Positions 51,106-62,215 of a DNA stretch of 64,000 nucleotides are shown in pieces. This DNA comes from Capronia americana (taxonomy: Eukaryota; Ascomycota; Eurotiomycetes; Chaetothyriales; Herpotrichiellaceae), in assembly GCA_016110215.1 (NCBI GenBank), contig JADWQD010000004.1:744001-808000 (forward strand). Reading direction: 5' to 3'. Position 1 is the first letter of the stretch. Every line of letters begins with the position of its first letter. The notes under the pieces were generated by a model. The model was not told the origin of the DNA. It saw only the letters and a list, made by a program, of their open reading frames with translations, and did no database searches. The translations under genes were made by a program, and so were the position numbers.

Positions 51106-51782
51106 ATAGTACGTTGGGACGGAAAAACGGTCACTTTGCCTAGTTAGTTCGCCTGCGGAGCGCAAGCGGATGTCTACGTTGGAAATGATAATGTTCTACA
51201 ATGATACACCCAAAACTCTGCTGCGTTGTCCCTCACCTCCCGTCTCTCACAAGTCCGAGGATGCAGTCTACAAGTCCGCGAAGTCGCCCCCTGCTCCGCT
51301 TCCAAATGCTGCAAATAAGCCAAGCACTGCCGCCCCAGATGTCCACCAGGGCGGCGAGGTACTGCGTAGTGTCGGAGATGAGCCGCAAGCGAGACGACGG
51401 TCATGTTGATTGGCGGCCTCTGCGGCCAGAAAGGTCGTGTCATTCATCCTGAATCCATCAGACCGCGACCCGCAGGTTGGAGGATGCTCATGTCAGAGCA
51501 CAGGGACGACGTCTGCTCAGCATTGAACTGATGATTACCAAGTCGCAGCTGTGGTTCCTGCTTTCCAATTTTCCGCTCTCTTCCCCCCCTCTACCTGCAG
51601 AGGAGACAGCTGCGTCAGTGGCACCCGTGCAACCTCGATCGCTGACTTGCTGGTATACCGCCGTGGGCACGCCCCCTTCATCCTACACTGACAGTGTCCG
51701 GCGCCAAAGTTGTCCGGCAAATGCAGGCCGTGTTATCTTATAGCCGGACTCTGACCAGCGACCGCCGAAGCAGCAGGGCAAG
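51106..51782. other. Intergenic region between the Zn2Cys6 factor and GH47 genes
   Basis: About 680 bp with no supported gene. It holds the promoter of the GH47 gene. Confidence 0.5.
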
Positions 51783-54516
51783 ATGATGCGCGTCCGTCGC
51801 TACCGGTTGTTTCTGGTGGTGGCCGTCTGTACCGTTGTCCTGGTGTACCACCTGACTAGGACAGATGCCTGGGATAGCTCATCTTTTGAAGCTCTTGTGG
51901 GGTTGGGATCGCATCACGCTGGAAAACTGAATGCAGATTCACCGCCGGAACCTCTCACCGTCCCAGTACCTCCCCGAGAAGACCCCGCGGAGCAACCCGT
52001 CCAGCCACCGCATCCTGCCCTCCCACCCGTCGAGCTCCGAGGCTCTGCTTCCTCCCCTTCGCCTGCTCCCGGCACCGCCTCGTCGTCTACGTCTCTGCCG
52101 GATCCGCTGCAGACCGTCGCTGAAGAAGACTTGCTCACGAAGCAAACGAATCTCGACGATGGAGTCGGCCCTTATGATGCAGGTCAGGTCGAGGTCAAGC
52201 CTCGGCCATTGGAACAGGGAAGAGCGCACTGGGAGCAACAAGAGGAGCATTTTCCAATTCCGTCCCATAGCTTGACACTCTTGCCGACAGGCGAGCCAAA
52301 AGCGCTCCCCCGAGTGCAATACGAATTTGCGGAAGAGAAGCCTACGACAAAGCAGGATCGGATACGGAAGCAGACAGTGATCCGTGAAGCGTTCAAACAT
52401 GCTTGGTTTGGCTACAAGAATTATTCACTGCCGCACGATGAGCTCAAGCCCTTGTCCAAGGACGTAGGTGATCCGTTCAATGGTTGGGGTGCCACTCTGG
52501 TAGACTCGCTCGATTCACTGTGGATCATGGGGCTGTACGATGAATTTGCGGACGCCGTGGCGGCTGTGAGCAATATCGACTTCAAGACCTCGGCGCGCAA
52601 TGACATTCCTCTCTTTGAGACGGTAATTCGTTATCTCGGCGGCCTGATTGCAGCATACGACCTGAGCTCTGGGAAGTACCCGGTCTTGCTGGACAAGGCA
52701 GTCGATCTGGCGGATATTCTGATGGGCGCTTTCGACACCCCGAATCGAATGCCGGCGGTCTTCTACAAGTGGGCTCCTTCCTATGCGTCGCAACCCCATC
52801 GGGCCAGTCCACACACGGTGCTGGCCGAAATAGGCTCCCTTTCGGTGGAGTTCACTCGCTTGGCACAAATCACTAGGGAGCCCAAATACTACGATGCAAT
52901 CGCACGAGTCACGGATGCTCTCGAGGATTGGCAGATGAAGACATCTTTTCCAGGTCTTTGGCCGTTGAGGCTGGATGCATCCGGCTGCAAAACGCCTGAA
53001 ACCCCCGAACAGGCTGCGCTCGCCACTGACTCCGCAGCTGATGAGGACCATGTGTTCTTGCCGGAGTCGGTCGCGTCTGAAGTGTTGACCCGGGACACTG
53101 AGGAATCGCCTTCGGGAAATGCACCTGCGCCGGAATTCCGGCGCGCCGCCGGAGATGATCGCGGCAGTGGATTGACCAAGCGACAGCAGCTGTCCTCTTC
53201 GCCTCCGCTGGAAGAGCCTTCGCAGAAAAATACCGGGGCGACCGGGAAGAAACCGGTGATCCGATCGCAGTGGGCGGAGGACGATGTTGACGACGTCGAC
53301 TGTGAGCCGCAAGGACTAAGCACCGAGCCGCAGTCGAAGACTCATACCTATGGCATTGGCTCAATGGCTGACTCGACTTACGAATATTTTCCGAAGGAAT
53401 ATGCACTGCTCGGTGGGCTTAATCCGCAGTACAAGACCATGTATCTTGATTCCATGAAGGTTGTCCGCGAGGAACTGCTGTTTCGGCCGATGACCAAGCA
53501 GAACCATGACATACTCTTTTTGGCGAAGAAGAACATCTCACCCAAGCACAAGGATCCGAAGAAAAGAAAAGAGACCTTTTACGAGGGCACACATCTCGGG
53601 TGCTATGCCGGAGGCATGTTCGCGCTCGGCTCGAGGCTGTTCGACTTGCCGTCTGATATGGCTATCGCGGAGAAGCTTACCGACGGATGTGTTTGGGCGT
53701 ATCAGTCCACGCCTGCAGGCGTCATGCCGGAGGAATTCGAGCTTGTGCCTTGCGATAGTCTCGAATCCTGTGAATGGAATGAAGCCAAATGGCATGAGGC
53801 GCTGGATCCACGGCGCGACGAGAGAATGCAAGCTGCCGAGACGTACAATGACATGCAGCAGAGGCTTTACAAGCAGACTCTGGCCGACCTTGGTGGGGGT
53901 GAACGTGAAAAGCAGGCTGTTCCTTATTCTGTCCTAACAGGTCGCCGATTGAAGAGGCGAGGTAGCCTCGCGGACCTGGAAGAGGACACACCAACAAAAA
54001 CACTCGTCTCAGATGATGCCGACACCGGCATGGGCAGTTTGAAGCCAAGACCGTTTGTGTCCAAAGTCCCGCTGTCACACGAAAAGTACGTGGCGGCTAA
54101 GATCCAAGAAGAGCGGCTCCCACCTGGATACACCAAGATCCAGGCCAGAGATTACCGGCTCCGCCCTGAAGCGATCGAGTCGGTGTTCATCATGTACCGA
54201 CTCACGGGCGACGAGGCCTGGCGAGACAAAGGCTGGACCATGTTCGAAGCCGTCGACAGGGCCACCAAGACGGAGATCGCCAATGCCGGCGTCAAGGACG
54301 TGACGAGCCTCCTCCAAGAGCAGCAAGACACAATGGAGTCGTTCTGGCTGGCAGAGACATTGAAGTATTATTATCTGCTTTTTAGCGAGCCGGACCTGAT
54401 CAGTTTGGATGATTACGTTTTGTAAGTGACTTCTTCGGTTGTGGCATGGCGATTTACTGACCTAAGATACCAGGAATACGGAAGCCCATCCTTTCCGCCG
54501 GCCGAAGCCCGTTTAG
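51783..54516 (+). CDS. GH47 alpha-1,2-mannosidase, type II membrane protein
   Basis: Exon 1 is 51783-54421. A 52-bp intron (GTAAGT, branch TACTGAC, ACCAG) leads to a tiny exon 54474-54516, giving 893 residues. A short basic N terminus (MMRVRRYR) and one membrane anchor (LFLVVAVCTVVLVYHL) suggest a type II ER/Golgi enzyme. GH47 features include RKQTVIREAFKHAWFGYKNY, FNGWGATLVDSLDSLWIMGL, AEIGSLSVEFTRLAQIT, GSMADSTYEYFPKEYALLG, GTHLGCYAGGMFALG, YRLRPEAIESVFIMYRLTGD and DTMESFWLAETLKYYY. The last exon supplies the terminal NTEAHPF with the calcium-binding Thr, so splicing is needed for activity. Two inserts (about 402-505 and 670-780) make it much longer than classical ER mannosidase I. It trims mannose from N-glycans; a role in ER quality control is possible. 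Confidence 0.94.
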
Positions 54517-55057
54517 ACGGTGGCTGTCTGTACAAATTCTGGAGAGACGGTGACGCCTTTATCTGTATACCAGCATAGAATAGCGTCCGCATGGATTATG
54601 ATTGATTCCACGTCTCCTCCCCTCCGTTAAGTTGACCTCGTATACAAGTGGGCCTCCGCAACGCTGTGCACAGTAGACAAGCTCCATAACGATCAGAGCA
54701 GCGGCGGTTGTTGATAGGCTGTAACCATGCACGCCATGGCACTTTGGCCGTCATCACCACGTGCATTGTTTCGTCCACGTAGGTGTAACTCTGATCCGGG
54801 CCTTCCAGCTGCAACCACGCCGTCATCTGGGCCCCATTCCCAAACCTGGAAACCCGTTCGCTCCACCCTCCCCACGACAGCTTCGACACACCAAGTTCAC
54901 TCCGAGTCTCTCTCTCGTGGTGCTGGCGTGGCAATTGTCGCTTCAATGTCCATGCCCTGCCGCGCCTCTTCTGGGATTAAGAAGGGCGTCTGATTCGCGT
55001 CCGAACCTAACAGTGACTCAAGTGTCCTCGGAAAGACGATATGAAGCTATTCATAGC
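54517..55057. other. Intergenic region between GH47 and LDB17 genes
   Basis: About 540 bp, the promoter of the LDB17 gene. No gene is seen. An out-of-frame ATG at 55041 lies just upstream of the chosen start. Confidence 0.5.
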
Positions 55058-57998
55058 ATGGAACACGAGGTTACTTCAGACTTCGAGGACGAACAACAGT
55101 TCTGGATCGGTGAGGGACAGACACATCCGTTCAGGCATCAGTCACGGCTAACATTTTCGTCCTGCAGTTCTCGAGGCGACAGTTTCAAAGGAATGCGACA
55201 CCCACGACAGCATCGACGACACTTTGCGATCCTACATAGACCTGATCGGCTCTTGTCGCGGTGAGTGATTTCACTATTAGGAGACGCAAGGGCTGCGCTG
55301 ACTTTGCGCGACGCCATAGAACGTTTCCTGCCTTCTGACGACGACCTCAGCCAGTGCGCCTCCAAGCTTCAAGAGTCGCCACTGTTCGCTGCCCATGCCG
55401 ACTACGTCTGCCGACAGTTCGTTCATTGCCTGATCGAGGTGCGTCAAAACAAGAGCTAGGATTGTTATGTGCTTGGACTCACACATGAAATAATCAGGAT
55501 GACGAGCCGAACGTGGTGCTGGTTTCAACATCGTTCCTAATTGCTCATGCTCGTTTGAATGAGGCCACCTACCAGCTGTTGAACGAGGAGGGCGCTTTCC
55601 CCAGACTGATTGATCTGATCTCCAGTCCGAAACAACATGGCCACGAAGGAATTCACAGACTCCTCATGGAGCTGCTCTACGACATGTCGCGCATTCAGAG
55701 AATCAGGACCAGCGACTTGGGTACGTGATCGGCACACAGGAGGGACCAATGGCTAATATGATGAACTATTTTGGAACAGCCCGCGTTCATGATGATTTTG
55801 TCAAGATGTTGTTTGAGATCATAGAGCAAGTCTCGGACGACGTCAACGACCCCTACCATTATCCCACCATTCGCGTTCTGGTAAGGTGTTCCCTTAGCAT
55901 CCAGCATATCTGATCTAACGAGCTCCTCAGCTAGTTCTCAATGAACAGTTCATGGTCGCTGCACATGACCCTGTCAGTGGTCAAGCTCCAGTTCCTCTGA
56001 CAAACAAAGTGATCAAGGTGCTTTCTGCTCACGGCAGTGCCTACAAGACCTTTGGCGAGAATATCATCCTCTTGCTAAACCGTGAAGGTATGGTACCCGG
56101 AGTCCTGCTGACGTCGGGTTTCGCTGACTCGCCCAGACGAGACGTCTCTACAGCTCTTGACACTAAAGCTTCTGTACCTCCTCTTCACCACGCCGCCCAC
56201 ATACGAATACTTCTACACCAATGACTTGCGCGTCCTCGTCGATATCTTGGTCCGAAACCTGCTGGATCTGCCTGAGGAGGCTTCGTCCCTGCGTCATACA
56301 TACCTTCGAGTCCTGTACCCACTTCTCGAACATACCCAGCTCCAGTACCCTCCGCACTACAAGAGGGACGAGATTCGGAAATTGTTGGTCGTGCTAGGCG
56401 GCGGCCATCTCACGGATCAGAATGGCTCACAAGAAGGTCTACACCACTGGGGCCATTTTGACGCGGTAGACGAGACGACAAAACGCCTGGTTAAGCGATG
56501 CGAAGGCGTGAGCTGGCTGACGGACCCTGAGACAGAAGGGCCGATGCAAGCAGAATCACCTACAGACGATGTGGCATCAGACATGTCGTCACCGACTTCT
56601 CCGTCCAAGGCAATTCCGCCAGCTCTTCCAGCGCCACGGAAACTGAAGAAGCGAAACTCTACTAAAGGCTCGATATTGACCATTGGTCAGTATCTGACTC
56701 CTCAACTCGAAGGTGCCAGACAGTCGAGTTTGAGTATGATGGAAGTCGCAGCGCAGACGGAGAAGCCAGGGGTCATTACTCCGAGCAGGAATCCAGGTCT
56801 GAAAAACAATTTGCGCGCTGCGATAATGCAGAAGAAGGAGAAGCCGCCACCTCCCCAGGCGAGGCGGTCTGGCTTGATGAGAATGAAGGCCCAGAGAATG
56901 GAGAGCGACACAGAAATTGCAACTGCGGAGATCCCAGAGAACGAACCGGCTGCAGCGAGTCCCGAAGCTGAAGACAACCACCATCATCATCATCACCATC
57001 CCCCTATGCCGTTCCGCCATCATCACCACCGTCACGGGAAACCCCTAGCCGATGTTGTAGACAAGGAAAAGGAGAAAGAAAAGGACAAACCACCACCGCC
57101 AATCCCGACTCATCACAGAGGACTGCCCTTCGGCAAGAAGCCTCCACCTGCTCCGAAAGCGAGACGGAGAAGAGGAAGGGAAGGTAGTGGTGACAGTACA
57201 CGGGAACCGGGCAAGTTCAGCTCAAACCTGCCCTCTATCATTACAACGACAACCTCGGGTAAGAGGATACCCGAGGACAGTCCATTTTCCCCAGTGGACA
57301 AGACATTAAGTCCTTCGGAGCCAGACTCTGCATCCACAGTTGAGAGCCGGGTAAAGTTGCCTGTTAGCGAGGCACTGGAAAAGGCTCAAGCTGTAGCCCT
57401 TGAACATATCCAGGAGACAATGGAGCATATCGAGCTTGAAGAGAAATCACCAGACGATTCCGATACTGGAATCAGGCCTGCCTCAGCTCCCTTGGAAGAA
57501 GAGGTAATCGAAGAAGCTGAACACGGAGACACTTCCGATCTTCCAGAACATACCGAAAAGCCAGCCGTATCCCGCGCCCATTCCCAAGAAGACCTTGACC
57601 AACCTTTCCACGACGCAGTCACGAATCAAATGCTCTCGCCGTCGTATACCCTCTCGCCGACGCCATCGTATTTGGCACAATCGCGAACTCTCTCATCTTA
57701 CGCAACGGCTGAGGAGATGGCCACTCCCTTCGAGTCAGTCGCGCCAAATATATCGCAGACCATACCTATTGTCGTTAGCATACCCACCATCGAGACCACG
57801 ATACCGCATTCCCAACCTGAAATGCAGATGCCCAGAATGGTTCTTACCCCGCCGGCGCAGGAGCCCTCTCGGGGAGTTCCCGGGCCACAGTTCGAGATGG
57901 AGAGGAGTCCGTTTCTGACGGACGAAGAAGTGGAAGAAGAAACCGACCAGACGGACGATGAAGAGGTTGACAAGGCGGGTGCACGAACGATCGTCTAG
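55058..57998 (+). CDS. LDB17: LDB17/SPIN90-family endocytic actin regulator
   Basis: Seven exons: 55058-55109, 55168-55260, 55320-55438, 55498-55720, 55780-55880, 55931-56087 and 56137-57998. The introns are 49-59 bp, and the product is 868 residues. The N-terminal helical SPIN90/Ldb17 leucine-rich domain reads through every junction: SFLIAHARLNEATYQLLNEE, GHEGIHRLLMELLYDMSRIQ, DDFVKMLFEIIEQVSDDV, LVLNEQFMVAAHD, LLTLKLLYLLFTTPPTYEYF and DLRVLVDILVRNLLDLPEE. The C-terminal 500 residues are disordered, with a His tract at about 530 and SH3-ligand Pro-rich motifs (KPPPPIPTHHRG; GKKPPPAPKARRRRG). Family members activate Arp2/3 and control actin patch dynamics; yeast Ldb17 binds Sla1 SH3 domains. 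Intron 2 ends at 55319 (branch CTGAC); the closer AG at 55280 would make it only 20 bp. Confidence 0.92.
56979..57035 (+). repeat. His-codon repeat inside LDB17
   Basis: Seven consecutive His codons (56979-56999), then a Pro/Phe/Arg spacer and four more His codons plus a fifth (57018-57035). Mixed CAT/CAC codons, so it is not a pure microsatellite. It lies in the disordered tail just before the Pro-rich SH3-ligand segment. Confidence 0.85.
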
Positions 57999-59196
57999 CA
58001 CCAGATGGTCCAAACACGGAGCAAGCGAGGGGGCCGGTGATGTCTAGCCTAACCCACTGTCCGAATGTGCTCCCAAACAAGAGATAACAGTATGCATTAG
58101 GTGATCGGCGCCACATATGTCAGTTTAGTGGACCTGCATGAAAGTACATAGTCTGGAATGGAAAAGCCAGCGTAGCGTGTAAACCGAACGAACCGAGCAA
58201 TTTTACCCAAGGCCGCGCAAGACAGGATTCTTTTCCCCCCTTAACGAGTACTTTGTGTGCCTACAAATAGAGATGGCCCGATGTACTGTAGCTTGAAGAC
58301 AGGAGCGGCGATTTACAACACCATGGCGACTATGTGCATGTATATGACGGAGAGGCTCCATCCATCCTAAACATTCAGGATGGCCGAAAAAAATGAAGGA
58401 AAAAATGGAAGAACGGAACTCAAGATCGACCGTTCAGCTAACGGTCGACGCGATTTGGTGGCAAACGCACTACGTAGAAGGACTCGGGTACCCATCCAAA
58501 AAAGCAAAGCGGAAAAGGAGGGGACTTGTGTGGGTTGGAAGGGTTGAAATGCTATCTACTACTTCTGCCTCTGAAAAGGCATGGATAGCCCTGGTCTGGC
58601 AAGTTAAGATGCGTTCAATAGCCAAAGCTCTGCGATATCCTGCGACTGGCTGGCCATGACCTGCACGCCTCGGTATCCCATGCATATCCTGAAAGATGTA
58701 CGCGCTATGTCCCAGCTGGGATCCCCGGGGGGCGGTGAGGGCCAGACGAGGAGGACATAGTTGTAAACAGGGCAGGTACGTATACCCACTGGACTCTTGA
58801 CGCCTCTGGCTAGTACATAGTGCCGATCTGACCAGGACCAGGGATCTTGTGGGGTTTAAAGTTCGTGGTGAAAAACTGTGCTTGGGTATCATGTCGAAGT
58901 TGAAAATCTGTAAAGGGAAAAAGGTCGGTGCCGAATGCATGCTTTGAATCTCTGTGACTCCCAACGCCAGAACGCCATCGCTCATAGACGCCGAAACACT
59001 AGCGGAAGTTCTCTTGTCCCATGATAGAGAATATGCTCTGCCCGAGTGTCTCTAACTGCGATTCGCCGTTTCCTACGCCGGGACGTATGCGGGTTCTTTC
59101 CATCACTTGGTCATGCTGTGCAACCGAAGGTATTGTGTACTCGTGAACAAAAAAGCATTGTGCGGAGAACAATTTGCACCGGGGTCGAGCATCAAC
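57999..59196. other. Convergent intergenic region LDB17 / GH17
   Basis: About 1.2 kb of 3' flanks of two convergent genes. No open frame with a recognised motif. A poly-A-rich stretch near 58386-58410 could be a 3' end signal. Confidence 0.5.
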
Positions 59197-60582
59197 CTAA
59201 TGGCCATAGATGCCAAAGAATGGCTCGACACCAAAAGCACCAGGAGCCTTGTAAGACGCATCGTACGCCTGAAAGAGGAACAAGCCTCCGGGATTTCCAG
59301 CGAAAGCGGTCTTGAGGCTGGCCAGGGCAGCCTGCTGGTTCTCAGGAGATGGAATCGCTAGACCATTGGCCGCTCCCTGGTACGGCCAGCCGGATTCCGT
59401 GACAATGATGGCTTTGCCGTCGGTCTGGATATTGGCGATGGCGTTCTGAACAAAGGTACCGGCATTTGCAGCCACGGTGTTGGCATCGAAGAAAGCGTGG
59501 GCATTGACGGCACAATAATCGGATGCCTGGCAGATCTGGGGATAGGCGGTGTGCGCCATGAAAGTGTCCACAGCAACCACGTTCTTGGTATACCCGGCAG
59601 CCTGCAGTTGAGAACGACCACTGTTGACCGCATCAGCGATTTGGCCGGCAGTACCACCTTGATTGATGACCTCGTTGCCAATGACCACGGTGTCGATAGG
59701 ACCCCAATTTCCCTTGATCATGCCGATGAGAGTTTGCAAATCACCATAAACATTGCCGATGCCGTTAAGACCGAGAGTAACCGAGAAGCCCGCAGCGGCG
59801 GCAGCAGCAGTAGCCACACTAAGGTCACAGCCGATGTCGTAGAAGCGGATCTTCGAAAAGCCTTGAGTAGAGAGGAAGCCGAGCTCAGTATTCAACTCTG
59901 TCTGAGACTTGCAACCGCTTGAACCGATGAGCTCGAAGTCGATACCGAAGCCACCGCCGGCTGCGTTGTTGCCCCAATTGGCTCCGCCGTTGCCCGAATT
60001 GGCTCCGCCGTTGCCCCAGTGCGGGCCTTTGTTGGCAATTCTATTGTCGGACGCTGCAGTGTCGCTGGGCTCGGCGGACACGGGAGCGGCAGTGGCGGTG
60101 TCAAGGTCGTCAGTAGTTAGAGGCACTGGGGAATTGGTTTCCTCAGCTGGTGGGAAGTAGACCGAGAACACACTATCCGGGATGGAAGTTGTAGGAGGAG
60201 CGGGAGTGTCAGGCGTCTCGGTGGAAGGCTCAGGTTGCGAGGCGACTGCTGCGTCTGCAGCGAATGTAGCGGTGACGTCCACAGAAATGGAATCAGAGCT
60301 TGATGGAAGGGTGGTGGGGGTAGGGTTGCCCTGATACTCGGTCGAGAGAATGTTGTTGAATTGATCAACCCAGACGACAGCATTGTTGGCGGTAACAGTA
60401 ACAACGTCGGTGACGGTCGAGTATTCAGTCTCCACGCGGCGCGCGGCGTGTTGGTGACGATGGTTGCCTCCTGATACATGTAAGTGTCTGCGCGCCTCAT
60501 GTCGATCTGCAGACCTACCACGCGGAATGGCCAACACGACGGGTGCGCACACAGCGGCGATAGTATAGAGAGCGGCTTTCAT
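59197..60582 (-). CDS. Secreted GH17 cell-wall glucanase/transglucosylase (Scw4/Scw10-like)
   Basis: A single exon of 461 residues from ATG 60582. The signal peptide is MKAALYTIAAVCAPVVLA. A His/Arg-rich propeptide-like segment ends in a dibasic site (HAARRVETE), followed by a Ser/Thr/Pro-rich linker and a short Gly/Asn/Trp repeat. The GH17 TIM barrel occupies the C-terminal 250 residues: GFSKIRFYDIGCDL, the acid/base region VVIGNEVINQ (Glu about 304) and the nucleophile region VTESGWPYQG (Glu about 396), ending at FFGIYGH. No GPI signal, so it is probably secreted and wall-bound, as in yeast Scw4/Scw10 and Candida Mp65. It remodels beta-1,3-glucan. The frame is open well upstream, but no better start exists. 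Confidence 0.93.
   Translation of the reverse strand: MKAALYTIAAVCAPVVLAIPRGRSADRHEARRHLHVSGGNHRHQHAARRVETEYSTVTDVVTVTANNAVVWVDQFNNILSTEYQGNPTPTTLPSSSDSISVDVTATFAADAAVASQPEPSTETPDTPAPPTTSIPDSVFSVYFPPAEETNSPVPLTTDDLDTATAAPVSAEPSDTAASDNRIANKGPHWGNGGANSGNGGANWGNNAAGGGFGIDFELIGSSGCKSQTELNTELGFLSTQGFSKIRFYDIGCDLSVATAAAAAAGFSVTLGLNGIGNVYGDLQTLIGMIKGNWGPIDTVVIGNEVINQGGTAGQIADAVNSGRSQLQAAGYTKNVVAVDTFMAHTAYPQICQASDYCAVNAHAFFDANTVAANAGTFVQNAIANIQTDGKAIIVTESGWPYQGAANGLAIPSPENQQAALASLKTAFAGNPGGLFLFQAYDASYKAPGAFGVEPFFGIYGH
59969..60010 (-). repeat. 21-bp tandem repeat encoding a Gly/Asn-rich heptapeptide
   Basis: Two near-identical 21-bp units (59969-59989 and 59990-60010) plus a partial third copy, differing at one base. 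They encode the GGANxGN-type repeat between linker and catalytic domain of the GH17 protein. Confidence 0.85.
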
Positions 60583-62215
60583 GGTGATCGATGCAATGAA
60601 TGTGGTGTGCTGATAGCAGCGAAATGAGTGGCAGGACCTATATTGTCGAAAGACAGAGGAAGTAAGCTGATCTGTTCGCCGGCCTGCGGTCTTGAACGAA
60701 ACAAAAGGTGGCTCAAGGCGGGATAGCCTGCGAAGTTCGACAGAGATCGAGTGCCGTTTGCGGGGAGCACAGCCGATATTGTATGGGATGGGACAAGGAA
60801 ATTGCCAGTCAATGTCCTGGTGGTCCAAGCACTGTCACTCCACGGTCAATCGCCCAGGTACGAGTAGCCAGCCCAAGTCGCTGGTGGCCTCTTTGTCGCG
60901 CACCCAGCCAGAAGACAAAGCACAGACAATGAAGAACTGATTCTGGCCTGTCTTGGGAGCGGCCGCTTCTGTCGGAATCAAAAATGCTCAGGCGCGTCCC
61001 AAGGCGACACTGAAGGCGGGTTGTCTCGGTATGGCAGGCTGCGCGCTGCGGGTGACGGCAAGATCAACGCGCAAAAGAAACCAGACGGCAAGCGCGATGA
61101 AGGAGATGTTGTTACTCACCGATACGGTCGCGAAGGAGCGTCGCTGGTGTTGTAAAGGTGTGTCGATGGTTTGCGCGAACGATGTTGTTGTTGTCAAGAT
61201 GTGCTCAGGAATGTGGGTTGGAATCCGGGCAACGGTGGCAGATCTTGTAGTCAAGATCAGTGCGCAGACGACATCATCTCCCCTTGGCAAACCCGCTGCC
61301 AGTGACAGTCTATCGTGCGAACTGCCGGACCGTGACAAGGCTGGAGACGGTTATACGCGTTTGGTGTTCATGTGCACGGCGGTGAAGTACCTTCACGTCA
61401 TCTTCATCTTTCCTGTTTGATTTTGGTTAGCCACCATGATTCCGTCTTTCACGCCTCAGCAAGACCTGGATTTGTCCACAGCGCCATCACGAGGGCAAGT
61501 CACGGCGGCAAGTCACAGCAGCAAGCCCACGTCAAGCAAGTGAAAGCCGTGTCAGCCTCTGGCTTGGTTAATGTGCATCGGATGAACAGAATCAGGGTTA
61601 ATCTCCACTCTGGTCGGCTAATAGACGCATCTTGACAGCAATTGCGGGTGTTTTCAGCGAGCAACAGCAGCTCATTGCTGGCGACAGGCCGAGTCTCCCG
61701 GACGGCGACAGTGAGGAGACTGTTGCTACCTCCTCCAAGTCCGCTGAACTCTCCCGGCTCATATTTGCGCAGGAGTGGGCAGGGTGGGCAGGGACTTGCA
61801 ATACTGCCCTGCCCCCTACAGCAATCTCTTCTAAGCAAGGGCTTTACGGGAAAGGTGTGCTGCACTGACACCTGGCTGGAATGTCAGTGACGCCGTCAAG
61901 TCGTCGGTGTCGACGTTGGCTTCGCAGTCTAGCCGTACCGAGTTTAGCGGTCGACAGGACGGACTTCTCCGCAGAGCCTCGTCACAGTAGTATTGTCAGC
62001 CTTGTCTTAAAACACCTTCACATGACATGCACCATCTTGATGCTTGTCGACCTGATGCATTGGTCTATACGAGTACGGTAAACTCGTGAGGCCGAGCCGC
62101 AAATGCATTGATCACCTCGTAACATAAGAAGTCCCACCAACCCCTGGCTCGTAGCCAATGTCGTCGACGCCCCGGAAGCATGTCCATACTCCAACCGCTC
62201 ATATATGTCCACATA
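60583..62215. other. Intergenic region upstream of the GH17 gene
   Basis: About 1.6 kb with the GH17 promoter and the 3' flank of the AAA ATPase gene. Open frames of up to 155 codons exist on both strands but show no family features, and I leave them out. Confidence 0.45.

Noticed and set aside
55261..55280. 20-bp intron in LDB17 ending at the first AG
   Set aside because: It is too short for splicing; the acceptor at 55319 has a CTGAC branch site and keeps the frame.
60953..61420. 155-codon plus-strand frame between GH17 and the AAA ATPase
   Set aside because: No family features or splice context; it lies in the likely GH17 promoter region.
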